A DNA stretch of 64,000 bases. Source: Himantopus leucocephalus. Taxonomy: Eukaryota; Chordata; Aves; Charadriiformes; Recurvirostridae. Shown here one piece after another: positions 47,133 to 59,779 of the stretch. A model generated the notes under the pieces. That model saw only the letters and a list, made by a program, of their open reading frames with translations, was not told where the DNA came from and did no database searches. The first letter of the stretch is position 1, and the number at the start of each line of letters is the position of its first letter. Made by a program: the position numbers and the translations under genes. The stretch spans positions 111,899,994 to 111,963,993 of the forward strand of contig RSEF01000003.1 of NCBI GenBank assembly GCA_003993805.1, in the 5' to 3' direction.

Positions 47133-50100
47133 TCCTGAAATGATTTTGAATGACCTTTACTGTCCCTGGATATCCCTTTTCAAAGCTATTGATCCTCCCA
47201 AGCTAAAAGTGATTTACAAAAAGACCTTCCAGAGTACTTTAAGTGTTGTCTATTGGCCACATTGCAGGGCAAAATATCAAAAACAGCCTCTCCAAGTATT
47301 TTCTGGTATCTATGCCCAGACTGCATAAGCACAGAACATTTGAAACTGAAACTTAAAAATCATTCATTTGAATTTAAAAAAGTTAAAATTTAAAAGAATT
47401 AAGATTTTTGGATTTGTCGTGCTTCAGGCTATAAGGAAATCCATAATTAATTGTGATTAGAATGAAAACTCTTTGTGGGTAGGTTATTGCATAATTGAAT
47501 TTTCTGAGGGGTCTGGCCTACAGTTCTGAATTCTATCACGAGGCTGGCAGGACACAGGCCTTATGGGTTATTGGGCCAATTTTATATTACTTTTGTTAAG
47601 TTCTGAAATTTCCGTTTCTAACCTGAGACATACTGAAAGGAAAACTGTGCTACAGGTCCCCTAAGCTGTGTGTCCCTGAACAGGATATCCACCATATCAG
47701 CCAGCAACAGAGTATCCAAATTCAAATACATCTCCCAGAGTCTCAGTTTTACAAGTAACACTTAAAGTGGTAACAGTTAATTCTTACATCTGACAGTCTT
47801 CATGGACTTTCATTTTCCCCACAATCTTATACTTCAGACTAATTCAATTTATCTTGTCCATTTTACTCAAACAACTGAAACAGATCTATGGTAAATTAAT
47901 GTGCTATAGATAATTTGGAATGCAGTGCAAGAATTCAATGCACACCAGCACTACTGTATTACCTAAGGATATAAGATTTTAATTTAAAAAGTTAAAGGTC
48001 CATAAATCACATTCTATCTACACTTGTCAATGTTTCTGACAACCTATTTTAACATCTAGAATTATTTCCTTCTTTATCACATAAGAGAGATTTTAGTTTA
48101 ACTTCACTTTACCCTAAAAAGTAAAGAGGGAGCCTAAAGTAATTGGAAAAAGGAGAAGACTGTTGAAGAAAAGGAAAAGAAGCAGCGGGTACTTACTGAA
48201 GACATTCCCAAAATATGGTGGGGGTATTCTTTGGTGAGACAGAAATGACTGATAAACAATCAAGTGAATTAGGAATGAGAAAATAACCTCTTTGATGTAC
48301 TTTTTATTACTTAGTGTATGCAGATGAGGCTAAGACACCGGGGAGGCAGGATTGAGAATGCGTGTCAGGCTGCACGGCAGAAGATAGCTGGTGACATCTA
48401 CAGCACTCTGACAACCTAAGTTTGGGAAAGTCTGCTATATATTTCAAAGTTTGGGGGGAAAGTGGTCACCTTATTCCAACTTGGGTATGTAAACAGGGAT
48501 TACAAGTGACTCTAGCAGAACGAAAATGTATGAACAGACAAATTAACATCTATTCTGAATCAAATCTGGAAGGTAGTCAAGGTTTATTATGTTGTTCTTC
48601 CTATCTCAAGGGCATACTTTAAAGCCTACAACAAGCTTTGTGTTGCCGTGGCTATCCTTCTAACAGCCATAGAAAATAGCTAGTTCAAAGCCACATTGTA
48701 GATGTCTCCGATACATGACAGTCAAAGAGTCTTGGTATATCGAGCAAATTGTTACAAAGGGTAACAAACAGGGAGTTGAGGTGTGGGAATTTCACATAAG
48801 GAAACAGTAATTCATAAGAAAAATGCTTTTTCTTAACTGTTTGGGGCTAGGGTCTCAGGAAGTGAAAAGATGAAAGAACAGCCTTTCCAGTTACGCTCCA
48901 TGACACTAAAAGGAAGTCCAGTCTTCAGTATCTTTTACACTTTGATTCATGTGTCACTAAAATACGCTCGCACATAGTACCAGGATTGTAGGAAGCTTTC
49001 ATGACACCCGAGAGAAGATTTCACAATAGTGTTACTATTCAGTCCACTTGCCATGCATCCTCTCTCAGCGCATCCTCTCTTAACATCCTATGCACCTTCC
49101 TGCAGCCCAACACCATGAATTCTCCCACTAGCTCATGCCAAATGTGGTTGTCAGGGAATTTCTCTTAGTTCCAACCACACCTGGGAGGAATGTGTTTATC
49201 CCAAGCAAGAGGTAAAAATATCTTTCAGCTTTTGAACCAATTTGTTCCCTTTTTGTATTAAACACTCCAACTGTGAACTATTAAAAGCCCTCTGTCTCCC
49301 AAATCCAACCCTTCCTGTGCAGGTTTATTTCTTGGCTTTGTCCTCAGCTTTGGGAAGAATAAGCAGAACAGCTGTACGCTTCCGCCACTTTGTATTTGTG
49401 CGTTTCCCCATTCGGTATCCTGTCTCAGAGGAGTTTGTGCAGGCATGCCCCTCATACTATTTCTGGGATTTTGAATACTAAGAAGTGGGAGGAAAGACAA
49501 AAACATCAGAAACTGAGAGGTACTTCTCTACTGAATGTCTCCAGGCATTAATGTTTCCAATGCAATAAAGTGCTGGAAGCTAAGTAGCCAACTAACCAAA
49601 GATGCAAATTCAATGCAGTTAATATACCAAGATTTTAACAATACATATATCAAAATGAATGCCAAAGGAAATAACAATAACTAAATTAGTCATGTTTTTA
49701 ACTTACCATTTATACGAACCACTGTTCATTACAGTTTGAAAAGCAAAGTATAATTACACCAAATGCATGATGGTAAGTACTTTTTTCACAAAGCGTACCC
49801 TTTCGCACGGATTATTTTCCACTGAATTCTTTTTATGATGGGATTTATCCCACCTTATTTCAGCTTTTTGAAACTGGGCAGCTAATTTTAGCCAGCTGAA
49901 GAGAAGGGGAGGTACTTTCAGCAAGCAATTTTTTCCACCTATTTAGGATGTTATGAATTGGCATTCTACCATTACACTGCTAAAATCTCTTCAAACGTGC
50001 TGAATGGAGAGAAATTAAGCTAATTTAATCTCTCATATATATATATAAAAATGCATCAAATTCTTCTACATTTTTACTGGTACTTTTTTTGTTCCTTTTA

Positions 50101-52738
50101 GGGCAGGGGTAGAGCTCCTAACGGAAGTTGATGATGGCCTCACTGTGGTTGTTGTTCTGCTTCCATGTAACTTTGCTGAAGTAAGGATTTTTCTCATTAA
50201 AGGGAACAGAATTTTGTATTTTCTTCCTCAACACTCAAGTCTGTGTCAATTACAAAATTGACCTTCAGAAATTCAAAAATTCTACTCACTTTTTCCCCTC
50301 CTGAAGTTCATGTTATAAATGTATTTCACTTGAAATTAAAAACTATTTATTTGCAGTTTCAAGCTGTTGGATTTCATTGGGACTCCAACGTCAAAAAGCT
50401 CAATCTTGCATTTTCTCCCTTTGAAATAACATACCCAGTGTGATCAAGCCACCTCTCATCATTCTTGTAGATAATTTAAATAGCCTGAGCTTTTTAGCAG
50501 GTCTGTAACTCTTTTCTCCAGCTCCTGAATGTTTTATGGGATTCTTTTCAGAATTTTCTTTATTTTTTTCAGTAGCCTGTTTAAAACATGATCATAGCTG
50601 ACCAGAATTTTTTAGTTTTGCTTCAGAAATGTCTTCTACATAAAGAGTTATGAAATTATATATATTGTAGACACAGCCTTGGCTGATGAAATGTCTAGCA
50701 TTGCACTTTTTTATCTAATGTAGATGATTTTTCTTGGGTTTTTTTTCCCTTTTATATATTCCCTGTTTACTAAGCGGGCTGTATAAATCTACTCTGTGTT
50801 CTCTTCCTTCCCTGCCTGCACGCCTTTGCTTCAATGACTGTCTCCCACTCATAATAGCAAAATTTCCCTCAACATTTAAATACATTGTTTTTTCTTAGCT
50901 TTGGTATTGTTAACAGTAATGATCTGCTCTCTTGGTCAGATCAGGTACTTCACATGTGTCCAAAAATAAGCGTACTGTGAAGCTTGTGTAAATAAATGTT
51001 TCTTGATGTTGAGACTGTCACCCAATAATCTCTCATGCAATAATACACAAAAAAAAATCAGCTTTGATCATTTCCATTCTATCAATATATATCTAGGATT
51101 CTCTCCATGATGGGTCTGTTCCAGTGCTGGTCTCTTTGTTGTGCTCCTACGTCTTCTTGGCTCGTGGTAACCTGATCTTCTCATTTTACCTGTGTGTGTT
51201 AGCTGTTTGTTTTTGATATTTGATCTCTGAGTTGATCACAGGATTACTTTATTTTTGCTTCTATTTTACTTTCCAGAGGAGGGAACAAAAAGAAGATAAT
51301 GGATAGAGGGTACTGTACCCAGGTCAGAACATTGTCAAAAGTAATGATGTCCACCTGCTCAGATCACTGGAATTCACTTAATTCTCATCCACCTTTGTGG
51401 AATAATGTGTCCTGCAATATGTTGCAATAAATATTACAACAATTTGCGAATCAGTGACCCATATCAGGATGAAAGTCATCTCACTAAATAGTTGAGTAAA
51501 GGTAGACATGTTCCCCATTAGCCATTTAAGTTCCTCATGCAATATTTGAAGACAAAGAGGACAGCATATCACTTGATGTAATTCAGATCACCTTCCTTAC
51601 GTGTCTGTTTCAGAAGGGGATGAATAATTGTCCAAGACATCTGTATTCTCTATAAAAAGAGCCTCACTGATCACCTTACTTTGGACACAGACTTTTAAAT
51701 TGTTAACTGCAGTCCTGCTGACTGATACTCATAGTTGTAGCCTTCAAGTAAGATTTCTGCTTAGCAAATGATCCACGTATTTCCTTCCTGAAATTATTTT
51801 AACTCACTCTGAAACAGAGACACAAGTTTTTCAAAGATTTGTCCTGTTAACCTAATTAATGCAATTACCATTTTCATCCTGACTACTGACATCAAGGCAT
51901 AGAGTCGAATACTCTACAGAACAGTTCATTGAGGTATACTAACCAGCCTATTTTCATTTATTCAGCATTAGTAAGCACCTTTTTATTGGGTTGTGCTGTC
52001 TGTGGTCAGTGATCATGTAGTTAAAAATAAGCGACTCATTCACAACTCAAAAGAAAACCAAGGTTAAATAAGTATTCTCTGCTCTGAATTGGCCTCTGTG
52101 TAAGTTGTAGTCAACCTAAAGAAATGACAATAAATTATGGATGTGTAAAACGTTTGTTGACATTCCAAACCTAGTTAACTGTTAATCATTTCAGCAAACC
52201 TGTTGGCTTGCTTTGCATTCCAGTTCAACTACATGTATTAGAATTTCCCTAAGCATGCTATGTCTTCACAGGCTAATTTATTTTTATGAAGATCCCAGGG
52301 ACACCGAAGACATTTTGCTGAACTTTGTTAATACAACTTGCTGTCAACCTGGTGCATTAATGAAAATATTTCCACCTTTCTGATATGCTACCGACATTTA
52401 ATTTCAAAAGCACAATTAATATATGCAATGTTATTGTGTCTCTCTCTTTTGTAAGCCAGTAAACACTAACTTGGGATTTATTAACTGCTAAAAGCAGTAG
52501 ACGTTCAATCAATACAGTATACTTCTGGCATGTGAATGTGGCAAGAGCGTAATCAATCTTTTGGGTGAAATGTAAAACTTAAATCCTGACCATCTGAGAT
52601 GATAAAGATCTTAGAACATGGTTTTGTTGTGTGGGGTTTTTTTTCTGTTTGTTTGTGTTGGGTTGGGTTTTGTTGTTGCATTTTTTTTCGTGAAGAAACA
52701 GCTAAACAACTCCATATATTGCTCACATTTTGCATGGC

Positions 52739-52795
52739 AAAATACCATAGCCACATGAAAATACTATGGCCACAACAAAATACCATGGCCACATG
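52739..52795. repeat. Three tandem copies of a 19-bp unit
   Basis: Units lie at 52739-52757, 52758-52776 and 52777-52795, each of the form AAAATACYATRGCCACANN. The last unit's TG overlaps the first two bases of the adjoining LTR (TGTCATGG at 52794). Confidence 0.9.
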
Positions 52796-53346
52796 TCATG
52801 GTTTCAGTTGTAATAGAGTTACCTTTCTTGCTAGCAGCTGGTATAGTGCTATGTTTTGGATTTGGGATGGGAAATAGTGCTGGTGCACACTGGTGTTTTT
52901 GGTTTTTGCTAAGCAGTCAAGGCCTTTTCTGCTCCTCATCCCACCCCACCAGCAAGTTGGGAGCAGATACAGCTGACCCCAACTGTTCAAAGGGATATTC
53001 CATACTATGTGATGTCATGCTCAGTATATAAAGCTGGGGGAAGAAGAAGGAAGGGGAGGCATTTGGAGTGAAGGCACTTGTCTTCCCAAGTAACTGCTAT
53101 GTATGATGGAGCCCTGCTTCCCTGGACATGGCTGAACACCTGTCTGACGATGGGAAGCAGTGAATGAATTCCTTGTTCTGCTATGCTTGTGTGCATATCT
53201 TTTGTTCTACATATTAAACTGTCTTTATCTCAATCCATGAGTTTTTTCTCAGTTTTACTCTTCTGATTCTCTCCCCCACCCCATCTTGGGGGAGTGGGTG
53301 AGTGGCTGTGTGGTGCTTGGTTGTGGCTGGGCTTAAACCACGAAAA
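52794..53346 (+). mobile_element. ERV LTR (5' part of a composite insertion)
   Basis: A nearly complete LTR of the family seen at 3945, 10674 and 39180. It starts TGTCATGGTTTCAG. U3 contains 'gctaagcagtcaaggccttttctgctcctcatccc' and 'gggatattccatactatgtgatgtcatgctcag'. A TATA-like site (ATATAAAG) is at about 53026 and an ATTAAA poly(A) signal at about 53213, followed by 'ctgtctttatctcaatcc' and a pyrimidine-rich U5. It ends 'gcttaaaccacga' near 53343. The next bases are a tRNA-Lys-like antisense segment, where a primer-binding site would lie, so this behaves like a 5' LTR that has lost its provirus. No viral coding sequence follows. Confidence 0.9.
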
Positions 53347-53408
53347 TCCAACATAGCCACAACCCTGAGATTGAGAGTCTTATGCTCTACCGACTGAGCT
53401 AGCTGGGT
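53347..53408 (-). pseudogene. tRNA-Lys-like sequence lacking the T arm
   Basis: On the minus strand, starting at 53408, it has an acceptor 5' strand ACCCAGC, then the D arm CTAGCTCAGTCGGTAGAGC (a good A-box match). An anticodon arm follows with loop CTCTCAA, anticodon positions reading CTC (53373-53375) where tRNA-Lys has CTT. After 'CAGGGTTGTGG' about 13 bases of the T arm are missing, and a degraded acceptor 3' strand (GTTGGAT) follows. It lies directly after the LTR (+), antisense to it, like a primer-binding site extended over the whole tRNA. The 5' end coincides with base 1 of a tRNA. Without the T arm and B box it cannot be a functional gene. Confidence 0.75.
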
Positions 53409-53445
53409 GAGAGGTCCCGGGTTCGCATCCTGGACAAGCTCTCCA
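53405..53445 (+). pseudogene. tRNA-Pro-like 3' half
   Basis: On the plus strand, GGGTGAGAGGTCCCGGGTTC resembles the anticodon 3' side and T arm of tRNA-Pro, with two bases missing after GGGTG. The T stem-loop is CCGGG-TTCGCAT-CCTGG (53417-53433). It is followed by an acceptor-like ACAAGCTC and then TCCA, which may represent the post-transcriptionally added CCA end. On the minus strand this is a PBS-like TGGAGAGCTTGTCC. It joins the tRNA-Lys segment at a shared GGGT (53405-53408). Only a half-tRNA is present, so it is not a gene. Confidence 0.6.
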
Positions 53446-53465
53446 AAAAGGACATTGTGGTTGTG

Positions 53466-53650
53466 GACTTCTTGTTCACTCCCAGCCTACTCACTGGCAG
53501 GGCAGGATGAGGAGCAGAAAAGGCCTTGACTGCTAAGAAACAACCAAACACCAGTGCGCTGTCAACACTATTTCCCATCCCAGATCCGACACATAACACT
53601 ATACAAGCTGCTAGTAAGAAAATTAGCCCTATCCCAACAGAAACCATGAG
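53466..53650 (-). mobile_element. Truncated ERV LTR (U3 part), inverted relative to its neighbour
   Basis: On the minus strand, from 53650, it reads 'TCATGGTTTCTGTTGGGATA', then 'GGGATGGGAAATAGTGTTGACAGCGC', 'TAGCAGTCAAGGCCTTTTCTGCTCCTCATCC' and 'GAGTAGGCTGGGAGTG'. These are the first about 180 bases of the LTR at 52794 in the opposite orientation. It stops in mid-U3 near 53466. About 20 bases further on is the tRNA-Pro-like segment in the antisense sense relative to this LTR. Confidence 0.88.
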
Positions 53651-56180
53651 GCCACGTTACTCAGGATCTCCCACTTGAATTCACCGTCTCCTGCCATTTG
53701 AAGTAGAGTAAAGCCTTTGCTGGCTGCAGCATTTTAGAAGTTTGTAGTTGTCTCTACTGGATAGTTACCAGACAGCATTTGGGTGGCCTGACACTCCATC
53801 CTCTAGGAGTCAACAGAATGTAAACAGTAGTTAGCAGATTATATTGTGTCAAGCCACATTTGGAAACCTGTTTTCTTCCTAAATTCCCACTGTGTTTTCA
53901 GCATCGGAATCTCCAGCTTTTTTTTCTCTTTAAAATCTAGCATTGTTATCTGGCTTTAAATAGCATGAGAATCCTCTGTAAGAAAATAAGCTAAATAAAT
54001 ACGACATTTTGGTATAAACATAAAACATTGTTTCTTTCTGTGCTTTGGTTACCATAGGTTGGAAATGATATTTCAAAAAACCCATTAATGTTCCATATTA
54101 CAAAATGTAAGATGTTAAACGTTCATTTTCTGGAAGATAATATTTTATTGCATATGATTATTTTAAAATGGCTTTTATCTGCAGATTGAATAAATATCCT
54201 ACAAACTGAACACTTTGTCCATAAAAGCATGAGATAAGGTTTTTTCTTTTTCTAAAAAATACTCAACATACAAGAACAAAACCTAAGTCTTTGAAGTCAA
54301 TATTTGTCAGTGTCTAAAGTAAATTTTGGTGTGGTTTTTTTTTTTTAATTTAATCTTAAAATTTAGAACAAGAGATATTTGAAAAAGTCAGCTGTTCAGA
54401 GATGAATATGAAAACTGCTAATCTTCTAATGAAAAATACGTTGAGTTGGGTTTGCTATGTCATGCTACTTAACATTTGGCAGTATCCAGATAATAATGTT
54501 GGCCAATAACAGACTCCTACACAAATGCCTCATTGGCTTGAAGTTCGTAGTTTACTATTAAAGCTAAGTAAAGCTTTTATTTTTCTAATGCAAAACTAGG
54601 CTTTTGACCTAACAATATGCTTAATCATTTGTGTTAAACATCTACTTTCCTGCAGCATTTAATGATTTCATTGAGAAATTAAAAGCTCTGGTTAGACTGT
54701 CTGATCAGAATAATTCACTCACAATGCACCACAGCTAGAGTATATAATACAGCCCACTCAGAGCCTTATAGAATCAATAAGTGGTTCACTACATGGAAGA
54801 ATTTAAAAGGACATAGACATGGTAGTATTTTGGCAGAACACCTCTTTCATGAGCATGTTTTACTGATGAACTTCAAGTTCTTTTCCTTTTGAAAAATAAT
54901 TATTTTCTATTCTTTCCTCCACATAAAATAAGACTTGCAGGAAAAGACACTGCTGGTCTACTGGCACAAGCTGTTGAGAACCAGACATCTCTTTTCTTCA
55001 TCAGCATAATGCCATCTGCCACAGACAGAGATTAAAACTGAGGAAGAAGGAAGAGAATGACACCAACAGGAAAGATGTTTATTAAATCCCCGGTGATGTC
55101 TATTCAGTCTTCTCTAGATCTGGTTAGAAAAACAGTCAGACTGTTCAAAACCTATTGGGTTCCTAGAAAAAAAACTGCATTAATTTTCTTTCCCTTAATA
55201 ATATTACAATTGATCTATGTGTACTTTTGAAGACTAAGAATCTCTAAGGATATTGCAAAAAAGTGCATCTAATAACACTTTTGAAATAAGGAACACTGAG
55301 TGTTTTGTGTTTCAAATATTTGAGGGCATTATGGAAATATCACTCAGGGCAGGAAGAATACCAAGAAAACATCAAAACAAAGTATGTAAAAGTCCTCTCA
55401 CATGTCTATTAAGAAAATAACAGACTGTCACTGTATTTCTGGATTAGCTGCCTGAATCTAAAATACTAAAACAACAAACACAAGATGTGGTTTCTGTCTA
55501 TATAAGTTAATGAACACTGTGGAAAAATGAAAACTACTTTGAACTTTTTGCATTAAAGTAACACTTACAGGATTTTACTGAAATGGATCCTCACTGAGCT
55601 AAAGTATTGCAGAAACACACAGTTAGAAACAGCCCCAGTCCCTTAAAACTTACATCATACACAGAGAAAATAGATTATGAAAGAATGAAAAAAAATTAAT
55701 TGTTTATTTCTTTACACGTTGTGGATTTGTGCAGGGAAGCAGAAGTAAGAAGTAAAAGGACTTCCAGTCTTTTCTTACAACTGCTCATTTATAGCAGCAG
55801 AGTATAAGTAAAGTTGGTGTTCTCACTGCTACTCTAATATGTGAAGAAAACTGTTTTAGAATCCCTTCTTGAGCTCTGAGAGTAGGGCTTAGGGCCCCTA
55901 CAGCCAAAGAGGGGAACTGGGCTGTGAAACCCAAATGGAGGGAAATGCATCTTAACAAGAAGGAATAATGCAACTAGCAAATCAATACCTCACCCAGACC
56001 AGCGTTTCTTTGGGCAGCAACTTGCTTAAGGACACCGCTTTGGTAGGTTCAGTTCTCCGTGTACACTGTATAGGGAACGCAAGCACCTAACACAGTATGC
56101 TGGACTCCCTCTGGGAATCTGGAACATAAATGCTGTGATATAGCCATGGCACTGCATGGCCATACAGGCACGGTCCCAGG

Positions 56181-56270
56181 CAATGATGACTTACACAAGG
56201 TCACACAGGAGAATTGCAGTAGATTTAGGCAAAATCATGCCCTGTGACATCTCTATGGATGAATCCTGCA
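56181..56270 (-). mobile_element. Possible MIR-like SINE relic
   Basis: 'gatgacttacacaaggtcacacaggagaattgcagtagat' resembles the reverse strand of the MIR core, where 'acttgcccaaggtcacacag' is followed by 'agtggcagag'. The match is short and diverged. Confidence 0.35.
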
Positions 56271-57967
56271 GTGATCCCACCCATTTAATTGGTGATCCCC
56301 TTTCAAACACACATGCCCAGTCATTACCAAAGAAGCTGCTAGCTCCTGTGCCACACTAGAAAACAGCACAAACTGAAACAGGAGGAAGGAGAAAACGCTG
56401 AAATGAAGAGCTATCGTAACATCATAGATACTAAGACTGGAAGGTCATATAGCAATATACCTACCAATACTGGAATGATCCCAGGAGTAAGATTCCTCGT
56501 GCTTTTTAAACACTATACTATTGCATGTCTGAATACATTTCACTCTCTGAAAGTTTGGCTTAATACCCAGCTTGAAGCTACCTTTCCTTTTCTTCACACC
56601 ATTATTTCTAATTTCTATTAAGATTCTTTAAATGAGGCTCTGCTCAAGCTGAGCAGAAGAGATTATGCTCAGGCTGTGGTCTGTGCTTCAGAAAAGAGGC
56701 AGGCTGTAGACGAAAACAGTGGGGGTAGAATATACTGAATTACGTCAGTGACTTACTGTTTGTCCATTTATCCTACACAGGTTCTTATACCAACTTTGTA
56801 GATTTTGCTATTTTAGTTTTGTCTCCAGGGCACTTCTCTTACTCATTCTTCTTCCTATTCTTTAAATACTATCAAAATGGTCTTTTTCTTTTCAGCCTGA
56901 AGACCCTCAAACCAATGAGAAAAAAAAGTAGGCTTTTCTTTTTTCTTTCTTTTTTTCCCCCTGACAGAATATATTCTTCTCTTTAACTATATTGGCCAAC
57001 ATATTTGCTGCTCTATGACACTCAAGATGAAATATAAAAAACTCACCACATTCAACTCGATGGGAGTTTTGATATTGATTTTTCTGTAACCAGGATATCA
57101 ACTGTTAGCCATATCTTTCAGTTTTCTACCCAACACTGAGTGCATGTGAGGTGAATTATTGTTCTTCTATACATAATACAACATTATTTAGTGGTCATTT
57201 AAGAACAAAATCTGCAGACTAAACCCAGGTGTGTATTTACACTAAGTTAGTAATTTGTAAGGCCATAGGAAAAATCTTACTCCCTAGCCAAGGTGATATT
57301 ATTCAGCATAGCTCATCTGGGGCTAATATATCTCTAAAATAACTTATTCATATAGCTTGACTCTTTCTCATACTCCTTTGTCACATTTCTGTCTTAAATC
57401 ATTTATATCATTAATATTTCTTATTTATTGCTGAAAAGTAAGAAAACACAAGTAATACATAATTTCCATCTCACCTTTAGATGTCTAAATGCCTTTAAAA
57501 CTGTAGCCCTGATTTATGTGCATTCAAAACTGACAATGGGCATCCTAAAAGGTTGCTTAATATTCATAGCTATGTACTTGTCAGTTGTTTTTAATGAAAA
57601 ATCAGAGAAACATGCTATGAAATTCTCCAGTACTTACTGTGGGCAGGGTTTTCTAAATGTATGTGTTTACATTTGAGCTACTTGTCTGTGTTCTCATTAG
57701 CATCACTAAAGAAAGATTGGTATTTCGGAGTATGATTAACCCTTCCTAAAGTTGGCACTTAGGAAGATTAAGTGGACCATGTCTTAAAATGCCTATCTCT
57801 CCGTTAATTTTAAGAGAAACTTGGAACAAGTTCTGAAGTTGAAGCCATCTATGCTGTGGATATCAATATTATAAGATATGATTCGCAAACAACGTCAATA
57901 TGGGTGCATGTGTGAACACTTCTGCATGTATGGGTTCGTGTGTAACATCCTATAGTTTCAATGGAAG

Positions 57968-58100
57968 TTTAGTGGTAAGATAATGGGATACGGATTCCAA
58001 TTTCAGTTCGACTTTCTGACATATCATATAGCCTTAAATAACTCCTTACTCCGCATTTTCCCCAGGGAAAATGGGACAGCACTTTACCTTTCTAAATCAG
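57968..58100 (+). mobile_element. Possible MIR-like SINE relic
   Basis: The order of features matches a MIR: 'agtggtaagataatgggata', 'ggattccaatttcagttcga' (the CORE with its 'gggttcgaa'-like segment), 'atagccttaaataactcctt' for 'ccttgggcaagtcacttaa', and 'tttccccagggaaaatggga' for 'tttcctcatctgtaaaatggg'. Each block is diverged, but all four are in the right order and at plausible spacing. Confidence 0.45.
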
Positions 58101-58877
58101 ATGTTCTAAGGAAGTGGTTCATAATATGTGTAAAATACTTCTGAGATTTTTGCACGGAAGGTTTGGAAAATGTTATGGTATTAACTTGTACTTTCCCTTT
58201 TCTGACTTGTGATTCAAGTTTCTCTGCCAAACTCAGCTTAAAAACAATTTTAAAAAGGAACCAAAGTTTCACTGAAGTGAATAAATCCAGGACTTTAAGT
58301 GGTAACAATATCTACAGAATGTGCTGTTTTGGATAAGGCTAAGTGTAAAGAGAGATGCATTAATGAAAGGAAAACAACTTTTCATGTTCGCTGAACAACA
58401 AAATATGCAGTAGGCTCTCCTTTGTGTTTGATTATAAACTTTTTGAGAAGATAAAGCCTTCTGGCAATACATCAAACCGCCCTGCTTAGTTTCAGTCTAA
58501 CAACTCCAAACTGAGTACTTCTTTACAACTTCCCTCCACAGTGCTCCTTAGAATGTCCTTAGGTTTTCCTCCAGGCAATGGCAGCTATAGTATGTGCTGA
58601 AGGATTTGTCACTACAGATATTAATACACCATCAAATAGAGAAATTCTTTTTAACTCTGTGTCAAATGCAAAATTATCATCACTAATACAAGAACTTAAC
58701 AGTGTTCTATTTTTTTTAATCTAATGCATTTTCATTAATGTAGCTCTCTCATCAAACTTGAGGGAGACTGTAACAGACAAACTATGATGACCTTGGACTG
58801 ACTCAGCACTGAGCTTTTTAATTTGAATACATAATATTGTCTGGGAATACATATTCAAAAAAAAAAGCTAATATGTA

Positions 58878-58902
58878 CTATAGGAATNTTTTTTTTTTTT
58901 TA
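58878..58902. repeat. Poly(T) run with an ambiguous base
   Basis: 'ggaatN' followed by about 13 T, with the N at 58888. The length is unreliable. Confidence 0.6.
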
Positions 58903-59779
58903 CACAATTATGTTTCCAGTCCTAACTAGTATACTAATTTCAAAATTAATTCTAGACATCTAAATAATGTTTTAGCTGTATATATATATTTAGAGAATGA
59001 TTCAAACACACAAATTACTAACCAGAATTTAAATTACAGAATTGCAGAATGTATCAGTATACTACTCCAAAACTACCACTTTCTATGTTAAAGTCTTTCT
59101 GTAAGTCTCCATAGGTGAAACTTAACTGAAATTAGTATATTTAATTAGCTTTGACATGAAGATCTCAAAATATCTTTAAAATAGATTTTAATTACTCTTC
59201 CACTTCCCTGCACGAAAGGAAAATGGTTTTGTATTCATTTCTATATTAGTATTCTAAAAGAAGGTTTGAGGGATTTGGTCTTTTCTGTATTGTGGACAAA
59301 TAAGAAACTGACTGCCAGCCATGTCTTAACCAAAAGATGATACACCCTCTGCCATATGTATAGAGTATTTTCTCTTGTTTTTTATGTTACTGTGATCATT
59401 TTTATTATTGCTGCTATTATTCACAGCATGTGAGTTTAATCTTGCCTCTTATATGCAGCAATACATCTCTTTTTTTTTTCCTTCTTCTAGGAAATTATTC
59501 GTGCTCCCTCCTAACACTGCATTCACAAGCGATCTGTAACAGCTTAGAAAACAGATTTTCAGCTTTAAGCCTGCAGACTAAGAACAGGACAGGATCAGGC
59601 TTTAGGCTCCTTTCCTCCACGTTAGCAGCTAAGAAGGTTCCTGTCCTCACAAAATGTACAGCCTATCCACTTCAATTGTTTATAAACCTCCAATTTTCTG
59701 TCCCTGCACTAAGCCGCGTGGTTTGCAGTGGAAGGATGGCTAAGTGCTGTATAATGTCTGCCAGAACAGGCTGGAAACT

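Larger units (their letters stand above)
41576..52738. other. Long unannotated AT-rich interval
   Basis: About 11 kb without a recognisable gene. It holds a 70-base remnant with LTR-like ends at 47063-47132, a T-rich run at 46646-46698 with an N, and a short TA repeat at about 50035-50048. I found no exon that I can defend. Confidence 0.45.

Noticed and set aside
53347..53408. A functional tRNA-Lys gene
   Set aside because: The T arm and internal B box are missing, the anticodon position is changed, and it lies directly after an LTR. It was kept as a pseudogene-like, primer-derived segment.
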